Origin: a bacterium | GTDB lineage: Bacteria > Myxococcota_A > UBA9160 > UBA4427 | NCBI GenBank assembly: GCA_030432735.1 | Contig: JAUIMK010000006.1 | Coordinates: forward strand, 1 to 39,925 | Reading direction: 5' to 3' | DNA: 39,925 nt | In this document: in pieces, positions 27,788 through 37,900 of the stretch | How positions within the stretch are numbered: position 1 is the first letter of the stretch | How the letters are laid out: every line of letters begins with the position of its first letter | Position numbers and translations under genes: made by a program | Notes under the pieces: generated by a model | The model's database searches: none | What the model saw: only the letters and a program-made list of their open reading frames with translations | What the model was told of the DNA's origin: nothing

Positions 27788-29677
27788 CTAGGCCTCGCGC
27801 AGCCTTCGTTCGAGCGCGTCGAGCTCCGCCTCGAGATCCGCGGGCAGATGATCCCCGAAGCCCGCGTAGAACTCGCGGATCTTCGGGATCTCGGAGAGCC
27901 AGCCCTCGACGTCCACCTTCGTGAGCGTCTCGAGCGCGCCCGCAGACAGCTCGAGGCCGTCGAGATCGAGCTCGCCCTCTCCGGGCAGCGTCCCGATCGC
28001 CGTCTCGACCCCGCTCACCTTCTCGGCGCAGCGCTGGTAGATCCACTTCAGCACGCGGCTGTTCTCGCCGAAGCCCGGCCAGAGGAACGACCCGTCCTCG
28101 CCCTTTCGGAACCAGTTCACGTAGAAGATCCGCGGGAGCTGGGCGCCTTCGCGTCGGCCGATCTCGAGCCAGTGGGCCCAGTAGTCCGCCATGTTGTATC
28201 CGCAGAAGGGAAGCATCGCCATCGGATCGCGGCGCAGCTCGCCCACCGTCCCCGCCGCCGCCGCCGTCTTCTCGCTCGAGATGATCGAGCCCAGGAAGGT
28301 CCCGTGGTTCCAGTCGCGCGCCTCGTGGACGAGGGGCACGACCGTCGCCCGGCGTCCCCCGAAGAGGATCGCCGAGATCGGCACGCCGTTCGGATCCTCC
28401 CATTCGTCGGCGATCACGGGGCATTGCCGCGCCGGCGCCGTGAAGCGGGCGTTCGGGTGGGCCGCCGGCGTCTCGCTCTCGGGCGTCCAGTCGTCGCCGC
28501 GCCAGTCGACGAGATGGCCGGGCGCCTCGCCCATGTCCTCCCACCAGACGTCGCCGTCGTCGGTCTTCGCCACGTTGGTGAAGATGCAGTTCTCGTCGAG
28601 CCCGCGCATCGCGTTCGGGTTCGACTTCTCGCTCGTGCCGGGCGCGACGCCGAAGAAGCCCGCCTCCGGATTGATCGCGTAGAGCCGGCCGTCCTCCCCG
28701 AACTTCATCCAGCAGATGTCGTCGCCGACCGTCTCGATCCGCCAGCCGTCGAGGACGGGCTGCATCATCGCGAGATTCGTCTTGCCGCACGCGCTCGGGA
28801 ACGCCGCGGCGACGTACTTGCTCTCGCCCCCCGGCGACGTGAGCTTCAGGATCAGCATGTGCTCGGCGAGCCAGCCCTCGTCCCGGGCCATCGCCGACGC
28901 GATCCGGAGCGCGAAGCATTTCTTGCCGAGCAGCGCGTTGCCGCCGTAGCCCGAGCCGTAGCTCCAGATCTCGCGGGTCTCGGGGAAGTGGACGATGTAC
29001 TTGTTCTCACCGTCGCAGGGCCAGGGCACGTCCTGCTGGCCGGGCTCGAGCGGCGCGCCGACCGAGTGCAGGCACGGCACGAAGTCACCATCGTCGCCGA
29101 GGACGTCGAGCACGCGCGCGCCCATCCGGGTCATGATCCGCATGTTCGCGACGACATAGGGGCTGTCGGAGATCTGCACGCCGATGTGCGCGATGTGCGA
29201 ACCGATCGGCCCCATCGAGAACGGAATCACGTACATCGTGCGCCCGCGCATCGACCCCTCGAAGAGCCCGCGCAGCGTCTCGCGCATCTCGGCCGGATCG
29301 CGCCAGTTGTTGGTCGGTCCCGCGTCGGCTTCGTTCTCGCAGCAGATGAAGGTGCGGTCCTCGACGCGGGCCACGTCCGCCGGGTCCGACTGGACGAGGT
29401 AGCTGTTGGGCCGCTTCGCGTCGTCGAGGCGCTCCGCCGTCCCGGTCTCCAGCATGATCTCGAACATGCGGTCGTACTCGGCCTGCGAGCCGTCGCACCA
29501 TTCGATGCGATCGGGGCGCGTCAGGGCGGCGACCTCGGCGACCCAGTCGAGGAGGCGCTGGTTCCGGGTGGGCGCCTCGCCGGAAGAGGTCGTGGGCGCT
29601 TCGCCGGAAGTCCGAGGCGCGTCGCCCTCGGAAGCGGTCGGTGGTTCGGCGGCGGACGGCGTGTCGGGATCCGTCAT
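27788..29677 (-). CDS. pckG: Phosphoenolpyruvate carboxykinase (GTP)
   Basis: The 629-residue protein matches the GTP-dependent enzyme, which converts oxaloacetate and GTP to PEP, GDP and CO2 in gluconeogenesis. Start: ATG at 29677, preceded by GGAG seven bases upstream. Residues 1-38 are a low-complexity Thr/Ser/Pro/Glu leader with a repeated 'SGEAPT' unit, not part of the enzyme fold. Key motifs are '[14 protein letters not shown]', '[12 protein letters not shown]', '[19 protein letters not shown]' with the Lys/Arg substrate site, the kinase-1a loop '[12 protein letters not shown]' with the reactive Cys, '[10 protein letters not shown]' (kinase-2 Asp pair) and the later 'FGGRR'. The leader is unusual. 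Otherwise the enzyme looks standard and is expected to be active. Confidence 0.95.
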   Translation of the reverse strand: MTDPDTPSAAEPPTASEGDAPRTSGEAPTTSSGEAPTRNQRLLDWVAEVAALTRPDRIEWCDGSQAEYDRMFEIMLETGTAERLDDAKRPNSYLVQSDPADVARVEDRTFICCENEADAGPTNNWRDPAEMRETLRGLFEGSMRGRTMYVIPFSMGPIGSHIAHIGVQISDSPYVVANMRIMTRMGARVLDVLGDDGDFVPCLHSVGAPLEPGQQDVPWPCDGENKYIVHFPETREIWSYGSGYGGNALLGKKCFALRIASAMARDEGWLAEHMLILKLTSPGGESKYVAAAFPSACGKTNLAMMQPVLDGWRIETVGDDICWMKFGEDGRLYAINPEAGFFGVAPGTSEKSNPNAMRGLDENCIFTNVAKTDDGDVWWEDMGEAPGHLVDWRGDDWTPESETPAAHPNARFTAPARQCPVIADEWEDPNGVPISAILFGGRRATVVPLVHEARDWNHGTFLGSIISSEKTAAAAGTVGELRRDPMAMLPFCGYNMADYWAHWLEIGRREGAQLPRIFYVNWFRKGEDGSFLWPGFGENSRVLKWIYQRCAEKVSGVETAIGTLPGEGELDLDGLELSAGALETLTKVDVEGWLSEIPKIREFYAGFGDHLPADLEAELDALERRLREA

Positions 29678-29828
29678 GCTCGGGCTCCGTGGGAATCTGG
29701 GGTCGAAGAAGAAGGCCGTGGGCGAACGATATCGCCCCTGATTTCTCTCGCGAGGGCTCTGCAACGTGAAATTGCGTCGCCGCGGATTCCGGGACTGCGA
29801 GTGAGTGCCCCCGACTCGCGGTCCGGGC

Positions 29829-31253
29829 TCACCCCATCGACGCCCCGGCGGCATCCTCCGCGAGAATTGCCTCCGCGATGCCGGTCAGCTCGTCGATCGC
29901 GGCGCGATGGCGCGGAGAGCCGGGCGCGAATTTCCGGAGCGCCGCGAAGACCCGCGCGAGGCTTCGCTGATGGCTCGCGTCGAGGGGCAGCGCGCTGCCC
30001 TCGCTGCCCGCGGCGAGCTCCATCACGTCCCGGCGCGCGTGCGTCCGCGCGGCGACGAGCGACGCATGGAAGCGGGCCCGGCCGAAGAGGACGAAGGGAA
30101 AATTCGGATTCTTCGAAGGCCCGAAGCGGGCGAGACGCCCACCGAGGGGCCGGTCGATCACGGAGAGCTCCGCGAGACGCCCCGCGCCCAGCCAGGCGAG
30201 GACGCCGCCGACCGCGCCCCCGACCGCCGTGCCGATCAGGAACGAGGCGCCGCCGACCGACGCATCGATCACGCCCCCCGTCGCCGCCCCGCCGATCGCC
30301 CCCACCGTCACGAGATCCCGGCGCCGCAGCCCGAAGGCCAGCCAGGTCCCCTCGTCGAAGAGATCCTGCTCGAGCAGCTCCAGGGCGCTCGCGGTCGCCT
30401 CGAGCTCGCGATGGCCGTGGAGGCGCTGGACGCGGGTGCGGTGGGCCGATTCGAGGGCGTCGAGCTTCCGACGGTACTCGGCTTCGAGCTCCGTTTCGTG
30501 TGCGGTCGCGTCCTCCGTGGGTCCGAGCTTCCGCTCGGTCGCGAGGGCCAGCCCGTCCGCCACGAAATGCGCGATCTCGAGCGCCGTCTCGCGTCGCCGC
30601 TGGTCCCGCGCCGCGTCGAGGACCGCGACCGCCTCCTCGATCGGCGCCCGCCAGCCGCTCTCGAGCTCGCCGAAGGCCAGCAGGAGCTGCCGGCGCGTCT
30701 CGAAGTCCGCGTGCAGCGCATCGATCACCCGCACGACCCGGAAGAACTGCCCGAGCGCGGCCTCCCATTCGGGCACGTGGTCGCGCCGCCCGATCGGATT
30801 CACGACCGCGAGGCTCGGCCGGCCGGTCCAGCGGAGCACCTCCATCTCGGGCTCGTATTCCGGTCCGTAGGGCACGCCGCCGTCGACGACGTAGAGAATG
30901 CCGGCGCCCTCCACGAGCGGACGGAGCAGCTCGCACTCGTCCGGGAAGCGCTCCGCGTGTCCGGGCTCGGCGACGAACTCGGCGACCAGGCGCGGACGAT
31001 CCGCAGCGGTCGCCTGCTGTGCCGTCGCCCGCTCCTCGAGCCAGGCGAGCACGCGCCGGGCACGCTGGAAGCCGGGCGTGTCGATCAGCGTGTAGAGCAG
31101 GCGCCCGTCGACGGTCATCGGGTATTCGCGCGTGCGGAGCGTCGTGCCCGGCGTCGGCCCGATCCCCACACTGTCGTCCTCGGCGAGGGTCGCCACGAGG
31201 CTCGACTTTCCCTTGTTCGGATGGCCGACCACGGCCAGACGCGGCGCGCTCAT
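29829..31253 (-). CDS. GTPase with DUF3482 domain
   Basis: This 474-residue protein has an N-terminal small GTPase domain: G1 loop 'GHPNKGKSS' (residues 10-18), G2 '[12 protein letters not shown]', and G3 'LIDTPGF' (about 57-63). The canonical NKxD (G4) is replaced by 'VNPIGRRD', a feature seen in this family. The C-terminal half is DUF3482 and holds a glycine-rich, helix-forming stretch (about 320-360, '[19 protein letters not shown]') that could insert into membranes. The ATG at 31253 overlaps the DUF2868 stop as ATGA, so the two proteins are made together, as in many pseudomonads. The cellular role is unknown; a membrane-stress or transport-regulating pair is a fair guess from its GTPase plus membrane-protein partnership. 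Confidence 0.86.
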   Translation of the reverse strand: MSAPRLAVVGHPNKGKSSLVATLAEDDSVGIGPTPGTTLRTREYPMTVDGRLLYTLIDTPGFQRARRVLAWLEERATAQQATAADRPRLVAEFVAEPGHAERFPDECELLRPLVEGAGILYVVDGGVPYGPEYEPEMEVLRWTGRPSLAVVNPIGRRDHVPEWEAALGQFFRVVRVIDALHADFETRRQLLLAFGELESGWRAPIEEAVAVLDAARDQRRRETALEIAHFVADGLALATERKLGPTEDATAHETELEAEYRRKLDALESAHRTRVQRLHGHRELEATASALELLEQDLFDEGTWLAFGLRRRDLVTVGAIGGAATGGVIDASVGGASFLIGTAVGGAVGGVLAWLGAGRLAELSVIDRPLGGRLARFGPSKNPNFPFVLFGRARFHASLVAARTHARRDVMELAAGSEGSALPLDASHQRSLARVFAALRKFAPGSPRHRAAIDELTGIAEAILAEDAAGASMG

Positions 31254-32758
31254 TCGGTGGCCTCGTCGGCTTCGGAATCGCGCACCTCCGCGCACACGAG
31301 GCCCGGGTCGCCCAGGGTCGTGAGCTTGCGACGCCACGCGTCGTGGTCCCGGGCTTCGCCCCCGATCAGCAGCACGGCGATCGCGCGCTCCGTCCCGACC
31401 GCGCCGCGCAGGTCCGCCATGAAGTCGAGGAACTCGAGCATCGGCGGCTCGTAGGCGCGGACGCAGACGGCCACCCGTCCCCTCGCCTCCCCGGCTTCCG
31501 CGATCCGCTCCGCGTCCTCCGCGAGACTGCGCCGACCGCCGGCGTCGCGCAGTCGGAAAGGAGCGCCCTCGCCGGCAAGCGCCGTCCACGCCGCGTCGTC
31601 GACCGCTTCCGCCCAGGCCACGGCGAACGAATCGGCTTCCGCCGCCGCGAGCCAGGACGACGCATCGACCGACGGGGCGAGGCCCGGTGCCGCCCGCCCG
31701 AGGTCGCGTTCCTCCTCGGTTGCGCGGGTGTCGACCGGCGGAGCGAGGAGCCGCTCGATCAGGCGGTCGAGTCCGGGGGTCTCCGCGATCGCCGTCGCGC
31801 ACTCCGCGCCGAGGCGGCGCTCGGCGAGGACCGTCACGATCGCCCGCGGCGCCAGCGCATAGAAGACGAGCGCCATCACCAGAAAGGGCCACCAGGCGCC
31901 GTACGCGATCGGGTCGATGAAGTGGACGTGCGGCACGCCGGGGGACACTCGAAAGTGTCGCGTGGTCTCGACCAGATCGAGGGTCGGGACGGCGGCGGGC
32001 CAGATCGCCGCCCAGGGCGCTGCGAAGAAGGACACCGCGCGATGGACCGGGGCGGCCTCGACGTCGAGGGTCGTGCTCCATCCGAAGGCGAGGTCCGTGA
32101 AGACGACGAAGCCCAGGGTCGCGAGAATCGCGCCCGCCGCGAAGGCCATCCCGACCGTCTGCGACCAGGCGAAGAGCAGCGCCCGGCGGGCGCGGGCGTA
32201 GATCCGCTCCTGGGCCGAGAGCCGCCCCACGAGCACGTCCGCGTCGTCGCGGACCTGCTGGGGCAGGAGCGCACGCACCCCGCGCGCCAGCATCAGCGCC
32301 CGCCAGCCTCCCCCGCCCCCCGCGCTCGACGGCCGACTCGCCCAGACCGCGGCCACGATCGCCGCGAGGAGCAGGAGGCCGGGGAGCAGAACGAGGAGGA
32401 CGATGCAGAGGACGATGTTCACGCGGCCTTCGTGGACCTCGACCTGCAGGAGCGCCGCCGCCGCGCTCCAGCCGAGAGCGAGCCCGATCGCGAAGAGGAC
32501 CCAGCGCGCCATCGAGAGCGCCGCCGCGACCCGCTCGATGCGCGCGCGCGTCGACGAGCCCGGCGCGCGAGCGAGCCAGTGACGCACGACCGCGAGGCCG
32601 TCGCGCGGGAATTCGCCGGCCCCGACCTCCCGGTCGAGTCGCCGCCGATCGCGCTCGTCGAGTCCCTCGCGCTCCGCCAGCGCGAGCGCGACCCCGATCA
32701 GCTCCGCCGGCCGCGCGCGACCGCGGACGCGCACGCGTTCCCCACCCGTGAACTCCAT
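31250..32758 (-). CDS. DUF2868 membrane protein
   Basis: The 502-residue protein starts at the ATG at 32758. It has four clear hydrophobic segments (about residues 84-107, 113-139, 197-226 and 287-314), the first with 'WVLFAIGLALGWSAAAALL'. A cytoplasmic linker lies between the second and third. The C-terminal 185 residues are soluble. DUF2868 proteins are found with DUF3482 GTPases, and here the stop overlaps the GTPase start by four bases. The pair is probably a membrane receptor with its GTPase, but no function has been proven. No obvious ribosome site is visible upstream. Confidence 0.82.
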   Translation of the reverse strand: MEFTGGERVRVRGRARPAELIGVALALAEREGLDERDRRRLDREVGAGEFPRDGLAVVRHWLARAPGSSTRARIERVAAALSMARWVLFAIGLALGWSAAAALLQVEVHEGRVNIVLCIVLLVLLPGLLLLAAIVAAVWASRPSSAGGGGGWRALMLARGVRALLPQQVRDDADVLVGRLSAQERIYARARRALLFAWSQTVGMAFAAGAILATLGFVVFTDLAFGWSTTLDVEAAPVHRAVSFFAAPWAAIWPAAVPTLDLVETTRHFRVSPGVPHVHFIDPIAYGAWWPFLVMALVFYALAPRAIVTVLAERRLGAECATAIAETPGLDRLIERLLAPPVDTRATEEERDLGRAAPGLAPSVDASSWLAAAEADSFAVAWAEAVDDAAWTALAGEGAPFRLRDAGGRRSLAEDAERIAEAGEARGRVAVCVRAYEPPMLEFLDFMADLRGAVGTERAIAVLLIGGEARDHDAWRRKLTTLGDPGLVCAEVRDSEADEATE

Positions 32759-32850
32759 CGCGGGGAGACTAGCTCGTTGGCGTCGCCTCAGGACGGAGCC
32801 AGGGTGTCTCTCGTTCGTTCGAAGTCGCTCTTCGCTCGCGACATGCGTCC

Positions 32851-33492
32851 CTATGAACGGCGACCCGCCATGGCGAGGCCAGCCAGACCGAGCCCCAGGA
32901 GGAGCGCCGTAGCGGGCTCGGGCACGACACCCACGGCGTAGGGGATCGCGACGACCGGATAGGAAACCTCGCCGACACCATCGATGGAGCCAACGTAGGC
33001 GTCGCCGAACGATTGGAGCGCCCCGACGTAGATCACGCCGCCCCTTAAGCTCGACGGGAACAGGGTCAGCGTGAAGACTTCGGGGCCGGCCGTGGTCGTC
33101 GGAGACGGAGTCACGCCGCTGAAGAGATGGACGTCCGTTCCATAGTCGACCGGCGCCGCCAACTGATTCTCGATCCCGTTGATGACGATCCCGCCTCCGA
33201 GATCGAGACCGAAGATGCCTCCGCCAGGCGTCTCCAATCCACCTGCGTTCGGGATCGTCGCGGAGACGAAGCTCAGCTCACCGGGGGCCCAGCCGGCAGC
33301 GCGAAGGCTCAGCGCACGCGCTTCGCCCGGAACGTCCGTGGTCAACGTGATCGTGAGGGTGAACGGCCGATCGGGGACCAGCGCCAGCATGTCGGCGTCC
33401 GAGCTGACGGAGATGTTCAGCGCAGCCGACGCGGTCGTCGCGAAGACGAGCGTCGCGAGGCCGACGAAGAGCGAAGACAATCGACGCATCAT
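32851..33492 (-). CDS. Small secreted protein with PEP-CTERM sorting signal
   Basis: The 213-residue protein has a signal peptide (residues 1-24, 'LFVGLATLVFATTASA') and a C-terminal PEP-CTERM tag, 'VPEPATALLLGLGLAGLAM' then Ala-Gly-Arg-Arg-Ser. The 160 residues between are a beta-rich, Thr/Gly-rich domain with no motif I recognise ('DRPFTLTITLTTDVPGEA' suggests an Ig- or cohesin-like sandwich). Exosortase-dependent processing would send it to the cell surface. It is the second PEP-CTERM protein of the window, and no exosortase or known regulator lies nearby. It starts 112 bases downstream of a small calcium-loop protein on the same strand. Confidence 0.8.
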   Translation of the reverse strand: MMRRLSSLFVGLATLVFATTASAALNISVSSDADMLALVPDRPFTLTITLTTDVPGEARALSLRAAGWAPGELSFVSATIPNAGGLETPGGGIFGLDLGGGIVINGIENQLAAPVDYGTDVHLFSGVTPSPTTTAGPEVFTLTLFPSSLRGGVIYVGALQSFGDAYVGSIDGVGEVSYPVVAIPYAVGVVPEPATALLLGLGLAGLAMAGRRS

Positions 33493-33604
33493 GCACTTCC
33501 TGGAGCGGGCTCAACTCCGTCGGCGCTCGGCACCTCTGGTCTTCAACGACCCGCCGTGAAGGAGACCGGGGAACGCCGTCGACCGGCATGGCGCCCGCGT
33601 TCAC

Positions 33605-34027
33605 TCACGGAACGCAGGGCACGGTTCCGGCGCAGGGGAGACCCGAGGGTCCGGGCGGCGTCGGGCTCGACGGGTCCGCGAAGTACTGGAAGAAGATGCC
33701 GAAATCGGAGACCGTCGTTCGCCCGTCGCAGTTGTGATCCGTCTGCGGGTCCGGGGTCACGCCCGTGAACGCCGGGAAGTAGATGCCGAAATCGGCGACC
33801 GTCGTATCCCCGTCGTTGTTGTAGTCGGTGTCGCAGGCGTTGCCGTAGCCGTCGGCGTCGGAATCGACCTGATTGCAGGCATCGTTCGGGCCGTCCGGTC
33901 GCGTGAGACAGCCGTCCCAGAAATCCGGCACGAGGTCGGCATCGCTATCGCCGGGCACGCCGGCGCTCGCGCCGAGCGAGAGCCCGAGCGTCATGAGTGC
34001 GGCGAGGAGAGCGGTTTCGAGCTTCAT
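33605..34027 (-). CDS. Small secreted calcium-loop protein, paralogue A
   Basis: The 140-residue protein starts at the ATG at 34027, with AGGAGG nine bases upstream. A signal peptide (residues 1-22, 'LMTLGLSLGASA') precedes a run of Asp/Asn loops: 'DSDADLVPD' and 'DSDADGYGNACD' match thrombospondin type 3 calcium repeats, while 'DYNNDGDTTVADFG' and 'DHNCDGRTTVSDFG' resemble dockerin/EF-hand loops. The final residues are 'PGPSGLPCAGTVPCVP'. It is about 70% identical by eye to paralogue B, including the tail. The proteins probably bind calcium outside the cell; cohesin or polysaccharide binding is unproven. Genes A and B share an upstream GATT-CAG-AAATGT element. Confidence 0.75.
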   Translation of the reverse strand: MKLETALLAALMTLGLSLGASAGVPGDSDADLVPDFWDGCLTRPDGPNDACNQVDSDADGYGNACDTDYNNDGDTTVADFGIYFPAFTGVTPDPQTDHNCDGRTTVSDFGIFFQYFADPSSPTPPGPSGLPCAGTVPCVP

Positions 34028-34389
34028 GTTCGGGGTCCTCCTGGGGCAGCTGCGCCCTGCCGCCCATCCTATCAGTCGAACCCGCAGGATTGACAGAAAA
34101 ATGTGACACGACGGGCCGATTCGCTCATCATCGCCGACCTTCGGGCCTGTTAGGCCGGACCCGGCTGCTCTAAGTCTCGAGATGGACGGCAGGTGGACTG
34201 AAGCCGCCTAGCACAGCGATCTGACTCCTCGTCACTTTGCACGGCGACGCGTCTCGCGGCCCTCGCCTGGACGCGCCGCGAAGCAGCCCGCGGACTGGGC
34301 CGTCTCCAGGACGGAAACCAGGTCGTTTCGGCGCCGTTCCGCGACGCCGCGCTTCGCCCCTGGATCTGGTGGTCGGCGACCGGACCCGC
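34028..34389. other. 362-base intergenic region between the two calcium-loop genes
   Basis: No gene is supported. It holds the presumed promoter of paralogue A, including the GATT-N2-CAG-N2-AAATGT element (34088-34104), and a short GGCCT-GTT-AGGCC hairpin (34145-34157). Bases 34170-34389 carry only an open frame that is a shadow of other frames; its peptide is Arg-rich and unlike any domain. Confidence 0.5.
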
Positions 34390-34815
34390 TCAGGGAACGC
34401 AGGGAACGGCTCCAGCGCAGGGGAGCGTAGAAGGCCCAGGCGACGTCGGAGTCGACGGGTCAGAGAAGTCCGCGTAGAACACCCCGAAGTCGGCGACCGT
34501 CGTGTCGCCATCACAGTCGTGATCCGTCCGCGGATCCGGGGCCACGCCGGTGAACGCCGGAAAGAAGATCGCGAAGTCGGCGACCGTCGTGTCCCCGTCG
34601 CCGTTGTAGTCCGTGTCGCAGGCGTTGCCGTATCCATCGGCGTCCGCATCGACCTGGTTGCAAGCGTCGTTCGGGCCGTCCTGCACCGTCTCACACACGT
34701 CCACGCCGGCCGGAACGAGGTCGGCATCCAAGTCGTTGAGCGCGCCCGCGGTCGCATCGAACGCGAGAGCCATGAGCCCGACCAGCCCGAGCAGGAAAAG
34801 GAACTTGGTCTTCAT
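34390..34815 (-). CDS. Small secreted calcium-loop protein, paralogue B
   Basis: The 141-residue protein starts at the ATG at 34815; an upstream in-frame start would add 16 charged residues before the signal. The signal peptide is residues 1-24 ('FLFLLGLVGLMALAFDATA'). It repeats paralogue A's arrangement: 'DADADGYGNACD' (thrombospondin type 3-like), then 'DYNGDGDTTVADFA' and 'DHDCDGDTTVADFG' (dockerin/EF-hand-like), and the tail 'PGPSTLPCAGAVPCVP'. Both genes lie on the same strand with 362 bases between, so they arose by tandem duplication. The conserved Cys-containing tail may be a sorting or attachment signal (inference). Confidence 0.75.
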   Translation of the reverse strand: MKTKFLFLLGLVGLMALAFDATAGALNDLDADLVPAGVDVCETVQDGPNDACNQVDADADGYGNACDTDYNGDGDTTVADFAIFFPAFTGVAPDPRTDHDCDGDTTVADFGVFYADFSDPSTPTSPGPSTLPCAGAVPCVP

Positions 34816-34926
34816 CCTCAGGATCTCCCTCGGGCGGACGCGCCCTTCGTCTCCAGGATACACTCCGGGGCGCCAGCAGGTCGGGTCCGATTCAGGAAAT
34901 GTTAGGCCCCGATGGATCGCTGCTGA

Positions 34927-37900
34927 TCAGTCCTTCACCGTCCAGACCCGCCCCTGCTCGGTCAGATACAGCTTCTGCATCTCCTCGAGGTTGAAGGGCC
35001 GGGAGCCGAGGCGCCCCAGCACGGCGATCTGATGGCCCGTCTCGTCGACCGCGCGGTCGCGCTCGAGGGGACGCGAGACCGCGAGCGCCGCGCTCTTCGT
35101 CTTGCGCCAGGCGATCAGCTTCGGGTTCGGCGCGGGGCTGAAGCCGTAGAACTTGGGGTTCAGCTCCGGCGAGGTCAGCTGAACGACCTTGAGACCGTTC
35201 TCGCCATCCGCCACGTAGGCGAAGAGCGACGCGTTCGTCGTCGCGACGGCGACGTCCCGGGCATCGTCGAGCTTCCCGTCCGCCGTGTACCGCATGTAGA
35301 CCGAAGGCTTCTCGGGCTGCTCGACGTCGACGATCACGAGGCCCTCCGAGCCGGCGGCGACGTAGGCGTAGGTCCGCGAGACCATGACCCGGCGCGCGTC
35401 GGCGAGCGGAACCGTCGCGCCCTCGACGATCCGCGGCTGCGCCGGGTCCGTCACGTCGACGACCTCGAGGCCGTTCGCCGTCGTGGCGAAGAGGTATCGG
35501 AACTGGACCATCGTCCCCCGCGCGCCGGAGAGCGGGATCGTCGACAACACCTTCGGCTCGAGCGGATCGTCGAGATCGACCACCACGACGCCCGCGTCCG
35601 CCGAGACGTAGAGCAGGTGTCCGGCGAAATGGGCGTAGTTCGCACCGTCGAGCACGCCGTTCGGGTTCCAGGTGATCGCCCGGTCGAAGAAGTTGTTGCG
35701 CGGCTCGAAGTCGGTCAGCGTCTCGTTGTTGACGAGAATGAGCCCCTCCTCCGCGTCCGTCACCGCGACGTAGCTGTAGACCGGGTGCATCGGCTGCTCG
35801 AGGTTCACCTTCTGGGCGAGATCCGTGCGGTTGAGCTCCGGCCGCAGCAGCTGCGTCGTCGGGAGCGCGACGCAGGTCGCGTTCTTCGACTTGATGCGCA
35901 CGTTCTGGCCGAGGGGCGAGAAGGGGGCGGTGATGATCCGCTCGGAGAAACCCTTCGTCCCGATCGTCGAGACGTCGAAGGCCTGCATGCCCTCCTTTCC
36001 TTCCGCGGCATACAGATATTCGCCGCGGAGCTGGATGCACTCGACGCGGCCGGCGTGGTGGGTGTACTCCCCGTCGTAGAGCGCGTCCCGGATCCCCGTC
36101 CACTCGGGCAGCTTGCGCGAGAAGAACTGGCGCAGGCTCTTCACCCAGCCGGGATCCATGTCCTGGTAGCCGGGCGTGACCATCGTCAGCTCGCGGCCCC
36201 GAGCCTCGTGCTCGTCGAAGTAGTCGGGGTAGGCGTACTCGTGGAGATAGCTGCCGATCACCGCCTGCGGCTCGTCCCACTCGGTGACCTGGATGGCGAC
36301 GACCTCGTCGTCGGTGCCGACCCAGGCGTTGAAGCCCATGAAGTTCACGAAGTTGGTCCCGAGCAGGAGGAGCTGGGCCATGATCGCGTTGTTGTCGTTC
36401 GCCTCGGAGACGTGGCAGTCCTCGCATCCCTTGGTCTCGGTCTTGCGAACCGTGTGGGGGAAGTGCGGGGCGAAGGCCTGGGCGGAGTAGCCGCCGGCGG
36501 AGACGGGCTGCTGCTGGATGTAGATCCGGTTGCGGTTGATGTCCGTCGACGAGAGGACGAGGGCGGAGCTCGAGCGGATCGGCGCGATGATCCCGTCCTT
36601 GACCGTTCCGTGCTTGCCGAGCTGGAACATCTGGTCGCGGGCGACCTGCGGGTTGTAGGTCGCGAAGTTCCGGCTCGTCTTGGCGTCGTATTTGTGGATC
36701 TCGGTCTTCCAGTTGGCCTGGATCGTCAAGTGGCAGCCACCGCAGCTCGTGACCCAGGAGCTGTGGCACGAGAAGCACGCGATGTCGTCGTCACCGTGGG
36801 CGCGATCGGCCTTCGCGACGCCGGCGCCCCAGGACTGGTCGGTCCCCTTCGACATCATCTTCGCGCGGGCGGCCTTCCGGTTGTATTCCGGGTTGCCCGG
36901 CGTGACGGTGTCCTTCACCTGGGTCACCTGGAACTCGTTGTGAGGCGGGAGTAGGAGACGCTGGTAGAGCTTGCCGCCGCGCCACTCGAAGCGCTTCCGG
37001 TTGTCGGCGTTCCGCAGGCGGGAGAGGTCGCGGCCGGACGCCGGCGAGGCCGGACCGGAGGTCTTGAGCGTCGCGTAGGCGTCCGCCGTGCCGTGACAAT
37101 CGCGGCAGCGGATGTTCACCTCGGCGGCGACCTCGCCGTGGAGCTCACCGTTTCCATGCGCGTCGTCCGCGAAATGACAGTCGGCGCACTGCATCCCGAT
37201 CTCGGCGTGGATGTCGCGCATGTGGACCGCGCGGTCGAACTTCTCCTTGTTGGAGAGACCTTCGGGGATCGCGTTGCCCGCGGCGTCGAGGAGGGTGCCG
37301 TCTCGCGAGCGCTTGAAGATGGCGCGGAAATTCCAGCCGTGACCATGGTAGTCGGCGAACTTCGTGTCCTTCGTCTCCGGGTTCACCTCGGTGTGGACCT
37401 CAGCGAGGAACTCGACGTCCGCCCACTTGCCCTTGTACGACGCCTCCTCCGGGTTCCGCTCGAGAACGTCGAGCTGCTCGGAGAAGTTCGGGTACTGCTG
37501 CTCCTCGGGCCACATGAGCGGCGCGTCCGACTCGTAGTCCCACATCGTGTACCCGAGGTACGAGTTGAGGAACATGTTCGGCTGGTGCATGTGGCAGTTC
37601 ATGCACTGGGAGGTCGGGATCGCGCGGGAGAAGCGGTGCTCGATCGGATGGCCCCACTCCTTCTCGCCCTTCTCGTTCTTGAGGTTCGCGATCATCGGAT
37701 CGACGGTCTGGGTCTGGCCGCGGTTGCCGTACTTCGCGTAGGACCCGGAGCTGTACCACTCGCGGTCGTTCGCGTAGACGACGTGGCAGCCCGCGCAGCC
37801 GGAGCTGCGGAAGTCGCCGGGCTGGTCCTTCGTCCCCATGAACCACATGTTCGGGTCGTTCAGCCGCGTCTTGTGGATGTTCAGCACCGGGATCGAGACG

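Noticed and set aside
27077-32941. A 1954-codon plus-strand open frame opposite the GNAT, pckG, DUF3482 and DUF2868 genes
   Set aside because: Each part is antisense to a well-supported gene; the composition is low-complexity Arg/Ala/Asp and no conserved motif appears.
34170-34757. A 195-codon minus-strand frame overlapping paralogue B
   Set aside because: It is a shifted frame of the calcium-loop gene; the predicted peptide is Arg/Thr/Pro-rich and has no signal peptide.
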